Assembly: GCA_019312695.1 (NCBI GenBank)
Contig: JAFDCT010000270.1
Location: 1 to 12,391, forward strand
Reading direction: 5' to 3'
DNA from: Deltaproteobacteria bacterium
Lineage (GTDB): Bacteria > Desulfobacterota > Desulfobulbia > Desulfobulbales > BM004
DNA: 12,391 nt
Position numbers and translations under genes: made by a program. Every line of letters starts with the position of its first letter. Position 1 is the stretch's first letter. Of the stretch, positions 1-8,683 are shown piece by piece. Below the pieces are notes generated by a model. That model was given only the letters and a program-made list of their open reading frames with translations, was not told the DNA's origin and did not search any database.

Positions 1-462
1 ATACCAGTCACCGGCAAGGTCATCGGTATCGTAATAAATGGTAAACGAGGGCGCGAGCAGCACATCATAGCTCAGGGTTCCGTAAAATTCCTGGGTATCG
101 GAACCAAGAATCGAGTAATATATCCAACCAACACCGTATCCAAGTTTTTCATAGGCCCCATCATAGGATAGCGTGAAGTCGGTTTCATACCAGCTGTGAC
201 TATTCGTGTCATAATAATCTGTATCCAGGCTGGCCCAGAGGTTGGCACCAAACCCCTTATAAGAGACTGATAGTGACGGTTGAATTACCATCGAATCATC
301 ACTTTGTTCAAAACCGCGCCAGACATACTTTGAGTAAAATCCAATCGAGGCATCTGCTGACGGCACTTCTTCTTCTGCCAAGGCAGCCGGAATTCCGGCT
401 GCAAGTATTACGGCAGTTGCTGCAATTCCAGTTAAAAGTTTTTTTGTTACAGTATGTTTCAT
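1..462 (-). CDS. Putative outer-membrane porin (TorF/TIGR02001-like), 3' end outside window
   Basis: Reading leftward from the ATG at 460-462, 154 codons remain open to the window edge, so the C-terminus is missing. Residues 1-29 form a clear signal peptide: KK near the start, a hydrophobic core, and an A-L-A cleavage site before EEE. The mature part opens with G-F-Y-S-K-Y-V-W-R-G and then alternates aromatic and polar residues in short strands (for example SVSYKGF, LGYGVGWIYYSI), as in beta-barrel outer-membrane proteins. The opening resembles the TorF/TIGR02001 putative porins, which I recall next to glnK-amt pairs in other proteobacteria. An AGGAG ribosome binding site lies before the ATG. 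The gene starts 77 bp after amt1 on the same strand with no visible terminator between, so it is probably the last gene of a glnK1-amt1-porin operon. A role in passing ammonium or small nitrogen compounds across the outer membrane is inferred from context only. Confidence 0.75.
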   Translation of the reverse strand, partial: MKHTVTKKLLTGIAATAVILAAGIPAALAEEEVPSADASIGFYSKYVWRGFEQSDDSMVIQPSLSVSYKGFGANLWASLDTDYYDTNSHSWYETDFTLSYDGAYEKLGYGVGWIYYSILGSDTQEFYGTLSYDVLLAPSFTIYYDTDDLAGDWY

Positions 463-539
463 TGTTAGATTCTCCTTTTGTGTTATTAGTTTTACTTATC
501 TCCTCTATGGTGTGATACGCCTTTTTGTTTATGATGCTG

Positions 540-1865
540 TTACTTGTTAGTGAATTCAGGATAGGCTTCCAGGCCGCATTCTGAGATATCCACACCTTCG
601 AGCTCCTCTTCTTCACTGACACGGATTCCCATAACCGCTTTCATAATGGACCAGACAACTATACTTGTCCCAAAGACCCAGCCAAAGATGACACCAATAC
701 CGGCGAGCTGAGCCGCTAGCGAGCCTTCCGGATTAGTAAATGCTACGGCAATCAAGCCCCAAATACCGACCACTCCGTGTACTGAAATAGCACCTACCGG
801 GTCATCAATTCGAGCTTTGTCGAGAAAGACGATGGATGGTACTACGATTATACCGCCAATCAAGCCTACTAGAGTTGCAACAAATGGTGTCGGGGTTAAT
901 GGTTCTGCCGTAATGGCAACGAGACCTGCTAAAGCGCCGTTGAGAGCCATGGTAAGGTCAGCTTTGCCAAACCATAACTTGGAGAGTAGGAGTGCAGCAA
1001 CAAGACCACCGGCTGCAGCCATATTAGTGTTAACAAAAACCATCGATACTGCATTGGCTTCTTCGATATTACTGATCATCAGCTCAGAGCCACCATTGAA
1101 ACCAAACCATCCCATCCAGAGGATAAAGGTACCCAGGGTAGCGAGGGGCAAGTTGGAGCCTGGTATGGCATTGACTTTTCCACCCTCATACTTGCCTTTC
1201 CGTGCGCCAAGAATCAGAACACCGGCAAGGGCGGCCGAGGCTCCACAGAGATGAACAACACCTGACCCGGCAAAGTCAAGGAACCCGAGGCTGTCGAGGA
1301 AGCCGCCGCCCCATTTCCAATACCCTTCAACGGGATAGATAAACCCGGTAAGGACCATTGCGAAAATCAGAAAACTCCAGAGTTTCATTCTTTCAGCAAC
1401 CGCACCTGATACAATAGACATAGCTGCGCCTACGAAAACGACCTGGAAGAAAAAATCGGACAAAGTGGAATAATAAATATCTCCCCCGCTTGATAATACT
1501 GCGTCAACAGCATTGTCCGGACCAAGAAAAAAACTGAAGCCAGGGATAAAGCCATTTGGTCCACCACCATACATAATGTTATACCCAACAAGCATGTACA
1601 TGATGCTGGCTATTGCGTACAGGGCGATGTTTTTGGTCAAAATTTCAACCACATTCTTGCTGCGAACCAGACCTGCCTCCAGCATAGCAAACCCACAAGC
1701 CATCCACATGACAAGGGCTCCGGACATAAGAAAATAAAAAGTGTCAATTGAGTACGCTAAATTTATAAGGGTGTCACCCACGCTTGGCTCCTCAGCAGAT
1801 GCCAAAGAAGCAAATAAGACTGACAGTACCAGCGATGCCAGTGACATAAATAGTTTAGGTTTCAT
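540..1865 (-). CDS. amt: Ammonium transporter Amt1 (signal-peptide type)
   Basis: A 441-residue Amt/MEP/Rh-family channel for ammonium in the inner membrane. Residues 1-24 are a cleavable signal peptide ending A-S-A before EEP, which gives the usual 11-helix, N-out topology. The pore residues are present: Asp197 (FLDFAG), the twin histidines His205 (VVHLCG) and His363 (SVHGVVGIWG), Phe144 in the periplasmic gate region and Phe256 in GWFGFNGGS. Two features differ from Amt2: the segment YSIDTFYFLMSGALVMW, and the tail ELEGVDISECGLEAYPEF. An AGGAG site precedes the ATG. The gene follows glnK1 by 32 bp, the classic glnK-amt pairing in which PII plugs the channel from the cytoplasm when ammonium rises. 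A perfect TTACA-N4-TGTAA palindrome fills most of the 32-bp gap. Confidence 0.95.
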   Translation of the reverse strand: MKPKLFMSLASLVLSVLFASLASAEEPSVGDTLINLAYSIDTFYFLMSGALVMWMACGFAMLEAGLVRSKNVVEILTKNIALYAIASIMYMLVGYNIMYGGGPNGFIPGFSFFLGPDNAVDAVLSSGGDIYYSTLSDFFFQVVFVGAAMSIVSGAVAERMKLWSFLIFAMVLTGFIYPVEGYWKWGGGFLDSLGFLDFAGSGVVHLCGASAALAGVLILGARKGKYEGGKVNAIPGSNLPLATLGTFILWMGWFGFNGGSELMISNIEEANAVSMVFVNTNMAAAGGLVAALLLSKLWFGKADLTMALNGALAGLVAITAEPLTPTPFVATLVGLIGGIIVVPSIVFLDKARIDDPVGAISVHGVVGIWGLIAVAFTNPEGSLAAQLAGIGVIFGWVFGTSIVVWSIMKAVMGIRVSEEEELEGVDISECGLEAYPEFTNK

Positions 1866-1882
1866 TGTGTCATCTCCTTTAA

Positions 1883-1896
1883 TTACAAAATTGTAA
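1883..1896. promoter_or_regulatory. Putative operator, perfect TTACA-N4-TGTAA palindrome (glnK1-amt1 gap)
   Basis: TTACAAAATTGTAA, with perfect arms TTACAA/TTGTAA around AA. It lies 2 bp beyond the glnK1 stop codon and 17 bp before the amt1 start. It is the best-matching member of the palindrome family seen across the locus. No sigma-54 promoter is visible next to it, so it could be a repressor site, an internal promoter element or an mRNA structure. Confidence 0.45.
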
Positions 1897-1897
1897 A

Positions 1898-2275
<378 letters not shown>

Positions 2276-2300
2276 TTATAAATCATTTTGACATCTTTAA

Positions 2301-2318
2301 TTCAACAATTGTGCCAAA
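2301..2318 (-). promoter_or_regulatory. Near-consensus sigma-54 promoter for glnK1-amt1-porin
   Basis: On the minus strand TTGGCAC-AATTG-TTGAA matches the -24/-12 consensus TTGGCAC-N5-TTGCW except that the -12 GC reads GA. GG-to-GA spacing is the required 10 bases. The predicted start is near 2290, giving a leader of about 54 nt. The off-consensus -12 element suggests a weaker promoter than those of amt2 and glnK2. Confidence 0.55.
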
Positions 2319-2504
2319 ATAAAAGATTAAACGTAAATTTTATAACTATATATTTAATATTATTGAATAAAAATTTTATTTACGAGAAGGGCAGCCCCCG
2401 CAAATGAAGCAATTATTTACATATTTGAAATAAATTTTTAAAATTGCATTAAATAAAATTACAAAAATGAAATATATTGGATGGAATTTAGAAATAAAGT
2501 TGCC

Positions 2505-2572
2505 AGGTTTTTTCCGGGCACCCGGAAGTGCCTGCCGGGGAAAGCCAGCATGGCTCTTCGTGGAATTTTTTT
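2505..2572. other. GC-rich hairpin island inside AT-rich intergenic region
   Basis: Two consecutive hairpins: GGCAC (2517-2521) pairs with GTGCC (2528-2532) around CCGGAA, with flanking TTTCC (2511-2515) able to pair with GGAAA (2539-2543). Then AGCCA (2543-2547) pairs with TGGCT (2551-2555) around GCA. A run of seven T (2566-2572) follows about 10 bases later. Composition contrasts sharply with its surroundings. It could be the 3' end of a small RNA, a degenerate repeat or a structured upstream element. No known RNA family is recognised. Confidence 0.35.
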
Positions 2573-2584
2573 ACAATAATGTAA
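2571..2584. promoter_or_regulatory. Putative enhancer/operator 1 of amt2
   Basis: TTACAATAATGTAA, arms TTACA/TGTAA around ATAA. Its centre (2577.5) is about 116 bp upstream of the -24 GG of the amt2 sigma-54 promoter and 32 bp (about three helical turns) from the second site. Together with the flanking T it forms half of a perfect 13-bp inverted repeat with 2606-2618. Confidence 0.55.
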
Positions 2585-2602
2585 TTTTGCCCATCAAATA
2601 AA

Positions 2603-2616
2603 TTGCATTATTGTAA
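2603..2616. promoter_or_regulatory. Putative enhancer/operator 2 of amt2
   Basis: TTGCATTATTGTAA, one mismatch from TTACA-N4-TGTAA. Its centre (2609.5) is about 85 bp upstream of the -24 GG of the amt2 promoter. The overlapping 13-mer CATTATTGTAAAA is the exact inverse of 2569-2581 and a direct copy of 2257-2269. Confidence 0.5.
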
Positions 2617-2690
2617 AAGTATTTTTGTTCGTTTAGGTGGGATAAGAAGTAAATTCCCATAATTTTGAGGTGTTATGCGTAAGGCTAATT

Positions 2691-2708
2691 TCTGGCATGT
2701 CATTTGCT
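2691..2708 (+). promoter_or_regulatory. Sigma-54 promoter of amt2
   Basis: CTGGCAT-GTCAT-TTGCT fits the sigma-54 consensus (TGGCAC-N5-TTGCW), with GG at 2694-2695, exactly 10 bases, then GC at 2706-2707. The predicted start is near 2719, giving a leader of about 73 nt before amt2. Two palindromes about 85 and 116 bp upstream are candidate enhancer sites. Confidence 0.8.
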
Positions 2709-2791
2709 AAATATACTTAAATAGAGTTTCACTTATACACATTTGTTTAAGATGTTAGCTGCGAAATAAAATTTAAAAGGAGGATGTTTCA

Positions 2792-4006
2792 ATGAATAGT
2801 GGAGATACGGCATTCATGCTAGTGGCTACAGCCTTGGTCATGCTTATGACCCCGGGCCTCGCCTTATTCTACGGAGGCCTTGTGCGTTCAAAAAATGTGC
2901 TGGCAACCATAATGCAAAGCTTTATCTGCCTGGGGCTCATTTCCATTACCTGGGTCCTTTTTGGTTATTCGCTTGCCTTTGGGCCTGATATAGGCGGTTT
3001 TATAGGCAATCTTGACTGGGCCTTATTAAAAGGTGTAAGCCTTTCTCCTGGGCCTTATTCTGATACTATCCCGGATCTTCTTTTTGTCGCCTTTCAGATG
3101 ATGTTTGCCATCATTACTCCGGCCCTGATAACCGGGGCTTTTGCTGAGAGGATGAAATTTTCAGCATATATAATTTTTGCCCTGCTGTGGAGTACGCTGG
3201 TATACCTGCCTGTTTGCCACTGGGTCTGGGGAGGCGGCTGGATCGGAGGACACGGGGCTCTTGATTTTGCGGGTGGGACCGTTATCCATATCAATTCCGG
3301 TGCTGCTGCCCTGGTTGCCGCCATTGTTATTGGTAAACGCAAAGGATATGGTAAGGAGCCCTTCCATCCCCACAATCTGACCATGACTATCCTCGGGGCA
3401 TCCATCCTCTGGGTTGGCTGGTTTGGCTTTAATGCCGGTTCTGCTTTGTCCGCAGGAGATATTTCAACCCTGGCCTTTTTTACAACCCAGGTTGCAGCAG
3501 GCGCAGCCGCCCTTTCATGGGTTATTGCTGAATGGATGATCCAGGGAAGGCCGACGACTCTCGGTGCTGCATCAGGAGCTGTAGCCGGACTGGTAGCCAT
3601 CACGCCTGCTGCTGGATTTGTCAGTCCCGTTTCCGCAATTATTATAGGGCTGGTAGCCGGTGTTATCTGCTACCTGGCTGTGCTGCTCAAGGGTAAACTT
3701 CGCTACGATGATGCCCTCGATGTTGTGGCGGTACACGGTATTGGCGGCCTCTGGGGAGCCTTGGCAACAGGTCTTCTTGCCAGCACTGCTTGGAACCCAG
3801 GAGGGGCGGATGGGCTGTTCTATGGCAATCCAAAGCTGTTTGCAGTTCAGGCCTATGGCGCTTTTGCAACAATCGTCTATTCGATGATAGTTACCTTTAT
3901 TATTCTAAAGGTTATCGATCTTTTGATCGGATTGCGGGTTGATGCTGAGGCGGAAGTTCGAGGACTTGACCTGGCAGAGCACAGTGAAGCTGGATACACC
4001 ATCTAA
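2792..4006 (+). CDS. amt: Ammonium transporter Amt2 (no signal peptide)
   Basis: A 404-residue Amt-family ammonium channel of the inner membrane, starting directly with the first transmembrane helix (DTAFMLVATALVMLM) without a signal peptide. The conserved elements are complete: FYGGLVRSKN (residues 26-35), Phe101/Phe105 in AFQMMFA, GAFAERM, Asp158 and His166 in LDFAGGTVIHINSG, Phe213 in GWFGFNAGSAL, His315 in VAVHGIGGLWG, and the cytoplasmic tail GLRVDAEAEVRGLDLAEHSE that meets PII. The AGGAGG site at 2778-2783 fixes the ATG. It is a clearly different branch from Amt1 and closer in layout to typical AmtB. It is followed after 256 bp by the broken glnK2, and is transcribed from its own sigma-54 promoter, so expression is probably induced under nitrogen limitation. 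Confidence 0.95.
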   Translation: MNSGDTAFMLVATALVMLMTPGLALFYGGLVRSKNVLATIMQSFICLGLISITWVLFGYSLAFGPDIGGFIGNLDWALLKGVSLSPGPYSDTIPDLLFVAFQMMFAIITPALITGAFAERMKFSAYIIFALLWSTLVYLPVCHWVWGGGWIGGHGALDFAGGTVIHINSGAAALVAAIVIGKRKGYGKEPFHPHNLTMTILGASILWVGWFGFNAGSALSAGDISTLAFFTTQVAAGAAALSWVIAEWMIQGRPTTLGAASGAVAGLVAITPAAGFVSPVSAIIIGLVAGVICYLAVLLKGKLRYDDALDVVAVHGIGGLWGALATGLLASTAWNPGGADGLFYGNPKLFAVQAYGAFATIVYSMIVTFIILKVIDLLIGLRVDAEAEVRGLDLAEHSEAGYTI

Positions 4007-4050
4007 CCGGGAGTCAGGAGTTGAGGGTCAGCGACTGGCACAAATACGTA

Positions 4051-4064
4051 ATACAATTTTGTAA
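4051..4064. promoter_or_regulatory. Putative enhancer/operator 1 of glnK2
   Basis: ATACAATTTTGTAA, one mismatch from TTACA-N4-TGTAA, with perfect inner arms TACAA/TTGTA. Its centre (4057.5) is about 116 bp upstream of the -24 GG of the glnK2 sigma-54 promoter, the same offset as at amt2. Confidence 0.55.
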
Positions 4065-4080
4065 TAAAATTAGTATTTTT

Positions 4081-4094
4081 TTACAATTATGTCA
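4081..4094. promoter_or_regulatory. Putative enhancer/operator 2 of glnK2
   Basis: TTACAATTATGTCA, one mismatch from TTACA-N4-TGTAA. Its centre (4087.5) is 30 bp from the first site and about 85 bp upstream of the -24 GG, copying the amt2 arrangement. Confidence 0.5.
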
Positions 4095-4169
4095 ATTACT
4101 GTGTATGGGTTTTGTGGGTTGGAACCAAATAAATATAAGAATAATAATGGGTTATGTTCACCCTGTCCA

Positions 4170-4187
4170 CTTGGCATTCAATTTGCT
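4170..4187 (+). promoter_or_regulatory. Sigma-54 promoter of glnK2 (and probably glnD-glnA)
   Basis: TTGGCAT-TCAAT-TTGCT matches the sigma-54 consensus, with GG at 4173-4174, 10 bases, then GC at 4185-4186. The predicted start is near 4198, about 65 nt before the glnK2 ATG. Two palindromes lie upstream at the same offsets as at amt2. It makes glnK2 and the genes after it transcriptionally independent of amt2. Confidence 0.8.
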
Positions 4188-4262
4188 TATAACAAAGAAA
4201 ATTTATACTTAGGATACAATGCATGAGCGTTCAAGTCATTCATTATATAAAAGGAGTATGCC

Positions 4263-4598
<336 letters not shown>

Positions 4599-4601
<3 letters not shown>

Positions 4602-4612
4602 CAATTTTGTTT
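4599..4612. promoter_or_regulatory. Palindrome overlapping the glnK2 stop codon
   Basis: The core ACAATTTTGT (4601-4610) is a perfect ACAA/TTGT palindrome sharing one base with the glnK2 stop codon; the outer bases do not match the family consensus. The same core, read on the glnK1 strand, follows the glnK1 stop by 3 bases. It may be an operator, or sequence retained from a glnK duplication. Confidence 0.3.
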
Positions 4613-4676
4613 ATCTTAGAGAGTTGTGCAACGCAATACTTATGAAAACACTGGAGAAAGCTACGGTCTCTCAGGC

Positions 4677-7241
4677 ATGGCACAGACAACAATAGAGCCC
4701 CAGGATTTTAGCGGTCTCCAGGCTCGGCGGCAGGCCCTTGATGCTTATTGGCTGCAGGGGATCAGCGGTAATGCTCTTGTTCGCAAGCACTCCGAATTTA
4801 TTGATCATCATCTGGCCAGCGGTTTTGCCAAGGGCGTCAGCGCTGAGGAAGGTTTTGCTTTGGTGGCCTTGGGGGGGTACGGCAGGCAGGAGCTTTATCC
4901 ATTTTCAGACATAGACCTTATGCTGCTCTATAATCCTGAACAGAATGATCAACTCAATAGTGTTATTGAAGCAATTCTTTATCCTCTTTGGGATACGGGG
5001 CTTGAGGTCGGCCATGCGGTTCGCACCCTGGATGAATGTATAAGCCATGCTGCTGAAGACTTTTTTTTCAGGGTGGCAATGCTTGATGCCAGGCTTATTG
5101 CAGGTTCTGTTCCGCTTTTTGCCAAGCTCATCGCAAGGTACAAGACAGAATATATTGAGGGCAAGCGCCAGGAGTTCCTTGATGATATGCTCGAACAACG
5201 TTCAAAGCGGGAGACTCAATACGGCCGTCATGCGTATCTTCTCGAACCGCACATAAAGGAAAGCTGCGGCGGATTTCGCGATATCCAGTCCATGGTCTGG
5301 ACAGCCCATGTTGTTTTTGGACTCAAGGATCTGCTCTCACTGCAGGAGGCAGGATTGCTTACCAAGCAAGAACTAGAGAGATTCGAGCAGGCACAGGATT
5401 ACCTGATTCGCATACGCAACAGGCTGCACTATGTAAGCGGTCGTAAAAATGATCAGCTTTACTTTGAACATCAGGAAGAAATGGCGCACGCTTTCGGCTT
5501 TAGAAATGAAAGGGACATGCTTGCGGTTGAACATTTCATGCGTGAAGTATACGGACACATGCAGACCATATCAGTAACCACAGATCTTTTTTTTGAGCAT
5601 GTTGAGGAAGTTCTTGGCAATGAGGAAAGCTCAGAGAAAACAAAGGTTCTTGAACCCGGAATTGAGGTGCGGCACGGCAAGATTCACTTGACTAATGCCG
5701 AGCTTCTTCAACATAAACAAAAACTCTTCATGCGGCTTTTTTATCAGTCGGCCAAGACAGGAGTACCTCTGCATTTCAGAACACGCAAAGCCATAACAGC
5801 CAACCTGAGTCAAGTAGATGACAAGCTGCGCCGGTCGCGTAGAAATGCAAAACTCTTCATGACGATTCTGGGCACCACTCATCCTTTCAGGGTTATGGAA
5901 GATATGCTTGATACAGGTTTTTTAACTGCCTATCTACCTGAATTTACCAAAGTTGAATCCCTGGCTCAGCATGATGTATACCATGTTTATACCGTTGACC
6001 GTCACCTCGTTCAAACAATTAAAGAACTAGAATCATTAAAAGAAGAAGAAGCAAACATTTATGCAGCGGTAAGTGAAGCACATCTTTTGTTTCTGGCCGG
6101 GCTGCTGCATGATGTAGGCAAGGGCTTTGGTAACGACCATGCTGACAGGGGCGCTGACATGGTTCGGCAGATGGGCGAACGGCTGAATTTAGCAGCCGAT
6201 GAGCTTGAAACCCTTGATTTCCTGGTGCGCAACCATCTTTTTCTTTCTCATACTGCTTTGCGGCGTGACCTCGAGGACGAAGAATTTCTCATGCGTTGTG
6301 CCAACATGATCCAATTCCCTGAATTGCTAGCCATGCTCTATCTGCTAACCATTGCCGATGCCAGGGCAACCGGCCCTACGGTCTGGAATGACTGGAAAGC
6401 AGCTTTACTGCTTGAGCTTTACTTGAAAATTGCCCTGCTGCTTGATAGAAGTGACCTTTCTCAGCAGGAACAAGCTCTCAGTGCTGAACTCGGAGCGCAA
6501 TGGATCCGGGAAAAGGCTTCGGAGCTTTTGCCGGATTCGGCTAAAATAGATTTTGATCTTTTTTCAGATGATTATTTACTCAGTTTCCCACCTGCGGTTA
6601 TAGTAGATCATATTACGCAAGCGAATAAACTGGGAAAGCAAAAAGTTATATTTTCCCATGAGCAAAACAAAGAGTCCTGGTCGCTGCTCGTTATGACCAG
6701 GGACCGCCCTGGTTTACTGGCCAGAATATTTGGTGTGCTTGCATTGCACAACCTCAATGTACTGGCTGCAAAGATCTTTACCTGGGCAGATGGTACTGCT
6801 GTTGATACAATCGAGGTTTCTTCTGCCATATCGGAATCATATGAGGGCCAGGATTGGGCAGCGATGGAAAAGGAACTGCATCTGGCCATCCAACAGCGTC
6901 TGGGGCTGGAGTATCGCTTAAGCAAAAAGCTGGCGCCGTTGCGCAATAAACCTCAGGGAGTACAACCGCGCCTTGCTGCAAAGGTAACAATAGATAATAA
7001 GGCATCGGAATTATTTTCGGTGATTGAGGTATTTTCAGAGGATAGGATAGGAATTCTTTACGATATAACCAAAACCCTGTCTGATTTCGGCATCAGTATT
7101 TACAGGGCAAGGATAGGCTCGAAAGCCGACCAGGTAGTAGATGTTTTTTATGTCCTGGATTATGACAGGAAAAAGATTGAAGACCCCGACTTTAAAAAAG
7201 AACTGCAACAGGGGCTGCTCCATGCAGTCACATGTGCATAA
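4677..7241 (+). CDS. glnD: Bifunctional [PII] uridylyltransferase / uridylyl-removing enzyme GlnD
   Basis: A cytoplasmic glutamine sensor of 854 residues that adds UMP to Tyr51 of PII when glutamine is low and removes it when glutamine is high. Domains in order: a nucleotidyltransferase with GGYGRQEL (66-73) and S-D-I-D (77-80); a central region with the family motif ESCGGFRDIQ; an HD domain with LLHDVGKG (His478-Asp479) for UMP removal; and two C-terminal ACT domains, about 669-740 (MTRDRPGLLARIFG) and 781-850 (FSEDRIGILYDITKTLSDFG), for glutamine binding. Length and order match E. coli GlnD. The start is uncertain. ATG 4677 is chosen, but an in-frame GTG at 4626, 24 bp after glnK2, would add 17 residues, and neither has a well-placed ribosome binding site. 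It probably shares the glnK2 transcript and leads into glnA. Confidence 0.95.
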   Translation: MAQTTIEPQDFSGLQARRQALDAYWLQGISGNALVRKHSEFIDHHLASGFAKGVSAEEGFALVALGGYGRQELYPFSDIDLMLLYNPEQNDQLNSVIEAILYPLWDTGLEVGHAVRTLDECISHAAEDFFFRVAMLDARLIAGSVPLFAKLIARYKTEYIEGKRQEFLDDMLEQRSKRETQYGRHAYLLEPHIKESCGGFRDIQSMVWTAHVVFGLKDLLSLQEAGLLTKQELERFEQAQDYLIRIRNRLHYVSGRKNDQLYFEHQEEMAHAFGFRNERDMLAVEHFMREVYGHMQTISVTTDLFFEHVEEVLGNEESSEKTKVLEPGIEVRHGKIHLTNAELLQHKQKLFMRLFYQSAKTGVPLHFRTRKAITANLSQVDDKLRRSRRNAKLFMTILGTTHPFRVMEDMLDTGFLTAYLPEFTKVESLAQHDVYHVYTVDRHLVQTIKELESLKEEEANIYAAVSEAHLLFLAGLLHDVGKGFGNDHADRGADMVRQMGERLNLAADELETLDFLVRNHLFLSHTALRRDLEDEEFLMRCANMIQFPELLAMLYLLTIADARATGPTVWNDWKAALLLELYLKIALLLDRSDLSQQEQALSAELGAQWIREKASELLPDSAKIDFDLFSDDYLLSFPPAVIVDHITQANKLGKQKVIFSHEQNKESWSLLVMTRDRPGLLARIFGVLALHNLNVLAAKIFTWADGTAVDTIEVSSAISESYEGQDWAAMEKELHLAIQQRLGLEYRLSKKLAPLRNKPQGVQPRLAAKVTIDNKASELFSVIEVFSEDRIGILYDITKTLSDFGISIYRARIGSKADQVVDVFYVLDYDRKKIEDPDFKKELQQGLLHAVTCA

Positions 7242-7333
7242 AAAGAAAAAGGGAGGCGCGGTAATAAATAAACAGTAACATGAGTTTTGATGTTCCAGAA
7301 AAAGATAACCCCAAAAATAAAAGGAGACAGAAA

Positions 7334-8665
7334 ATGACAAGAAATCAAATCATGAAAATCATCAAGGATAAGAATGTCCAGTTTTTCAGACTGCAGTTTA
7401 TTGATATAAACGGCATCATGAAAAATGTTGCTGTACCGAAAAGCCAGATCGAAAAAGCCCTTAACGGAGACATAATGTTTGATGGATCATCCATTGACGG
7501 CTTTGTTCGTATCAATGAGTCAGACATGTATCTAAAGCCAGATTACAATACCTTCACTGTTCTGCCCTGGAGAATCAAGGAAGGTGTTGCTGCGGCCAGG
7601 ATAATCTGTGATGTTTACATGGCAGATGGCAAGACCCCGTTTGGCGGCTGCCCCAGGGTTAATCTGAAACGGGTTCTGGCGGAAGCCAAGAAAATGGGAT
7701 TTACCATGAATGTTGGCACCGAAGCAGAGTTCTTCCTTTTCAAACGCGATGAAAGTGGAGACGCTACCACGGAAACCCATGACACAGCTGGATATTTTAC
7801 GGTTGATACCGATGACGAAGGCATTGACTGCAGGCGCGAGATTATTCTTACCCTCGAGCAAATGGGATTTGAGATCGAAGCTTCCCATCATGAGGTTGCC
7901 GAGGGCCAGCACGAGATTAATTTCAAATACGCTGATGCAATAACTGCAGCAGACAATACTGTGACCTTTAAATGGGTGGTCAAGACCATTGCCAAGAAAT
8001 ACGGCCTGCATGCCACCTTCATGCCCAAACCTGTTTTCGGTATAAATGGTAGCGGTATGCACACCAACCAGTCGCTGTTCAACCTCGACGGTTCAAACGC
8101 TTTTTTTGATAAAAAGGACAAATTGCAGCTTAGCAAGGTGGCCTACCAGTATATAGCAGGTATTGCCAAAAATGCCCGCGGTTTTGCTGCTGTTACCAAT
8201 CCCCTGGTAAACTCCTACAAGCGTTTGGTACCCGGTTACGAGGCTCCTGTATATGTTGCCTGGTCAGCTTCCAACCGATCCGCCCTAATGCGTATTCCTT
8301 CTGCTCGAGGTATGAGTACCAGGGTAGAGGTCCGTAACCCGGATCCAACCTGTAATCCCTATATGGCTTTTGCCATGATGCTCAATTCTGGCCTTGACGG
8401 CATCAAGAACAAGCTGACTCCGCCTCCATCAACAGATGTCAATATTTACGATATGACTCCGAACCAGATGAAGAGAGCAAAAATCAAGAGTATGCCTGCA
8501 TCATTGCTGGAAGCACTTGAGGAGCTAAAGAAAAATCCCATTGCCAAGGATACCCTTGGACCGCATATTTATGAGAAGTATGTTGAGAGCAAGGAAAAGG
8601 AATGGGATAGCTTCAGGATTCATGTTACCGATTGGGAGATCGAGAACTATCTGAAGATCTATTAA
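7334..8665 (+). CDS. glnA: Glutamine synthetase, type I-alpha (443 aa)
   Basis: Makes glutamine from glutamate, ammonia and ATP in the cytoplasm as a dodecamer. Visible motifs: latch DGSSIDGF (50-57), metal-binding Glu130/Glu132 in [20 protein letters not shown] (191-201), [11 protein letters not shown] then GSGMH (His243), the flap Glu303 in [14 protein letters not shown] (314-322) and RVEVRNPDP (330-338). The length and the absence of the NLYDLP adenylylation motif place it in the short alpha class. Arg59 in [10 protein letters not shown] sits where Bacillus GS has Arg62, the residue for glutamine feedback. The ATG at 7334 has AGGAGA 7 bases before it; an upstream in-frame ATG at 7280 would add 18 unconserved residues and is rejected. 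The gene follows glnD by 92 bp and ends at a strong terminator. Confidence 0.96.
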   Translation: MTRNQIMKIIKDKNVQFFRLQFIDINGIMKNVAVPKSQIEKALNGDIMFDGSSIDGFVRINESDMYLKPDYNTFTVLPWRIKEGVAAARIICDVYMADGKTPFGGCPRVNLKRVLAEAKKMGFTMNVGTEAEFFLFKRDESGDATTETHDTAGYFTVDTDDEGIDCRREIILTLEQMGFEIEASHHEVAEGQHEINFKYADAITAADNTVTFKWVVKTIAKKYGLHATFMPKPVFGINGSGMHTNQSLFNLDGSNAFFDKKDKLQLSKVAYQYIAGIAKNARGFAAVTNPLVNSYKRLVPGYEAPVYVAWSASNRSALMRIPSARGMSTRVEVRNPDPTCNPYMAFAMMLNSGLDGIKNKLTPPPSTDVNIYDMTPNQMKRAKIKSMPASLLEALEELKKNPIAKDTLGPHIYEKYVESKEKEWDSFRIHVTDWEIENYLKIY

Positions 8666-8683
8666 TTGTTTAATTTTAAGATT

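Noticed and set aside
817..1254. Long antisense reading frame within amt1
   Set aside because: Opposite-strand shadow of a clear amt gene; no ribosome binding site or recognisable protein.
2571..2616. NifA upstream activating sequence TGT-N10-ACA
   Set aside because: The palindromes have the opposite order (ACA-N4-TGT) and no TGT-N10-ACA was found at either amt2 or glnK2.
4034..4050. Second sigma-54 promoter before glnK2 (TGGCAC at 4036-4041)
   Set aside because: The -24 half is good but no GC occurs at the required spacing; the -12 position reads CGTAA.
4678..4694. Sigma-54 promoter at the glnD start (TGGCAC at 4678-4683)
   Set aside because: No TTGC-like -12 element at the correct distance; the bases belong to the start of the glnD coding sequence.
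7280..7333. N-terminal extension of glnA from ATG 7280
   Set aside because: The extra 18 residues are lysine/asparagine-rich and unlike the family, and the strong ribosome binding site belongs to ATG 7334.
7532..8062. Antisense 176-codon frame within glnA
   Set aside because: Shadow frame on the strand opposite a fully conserved glnA.
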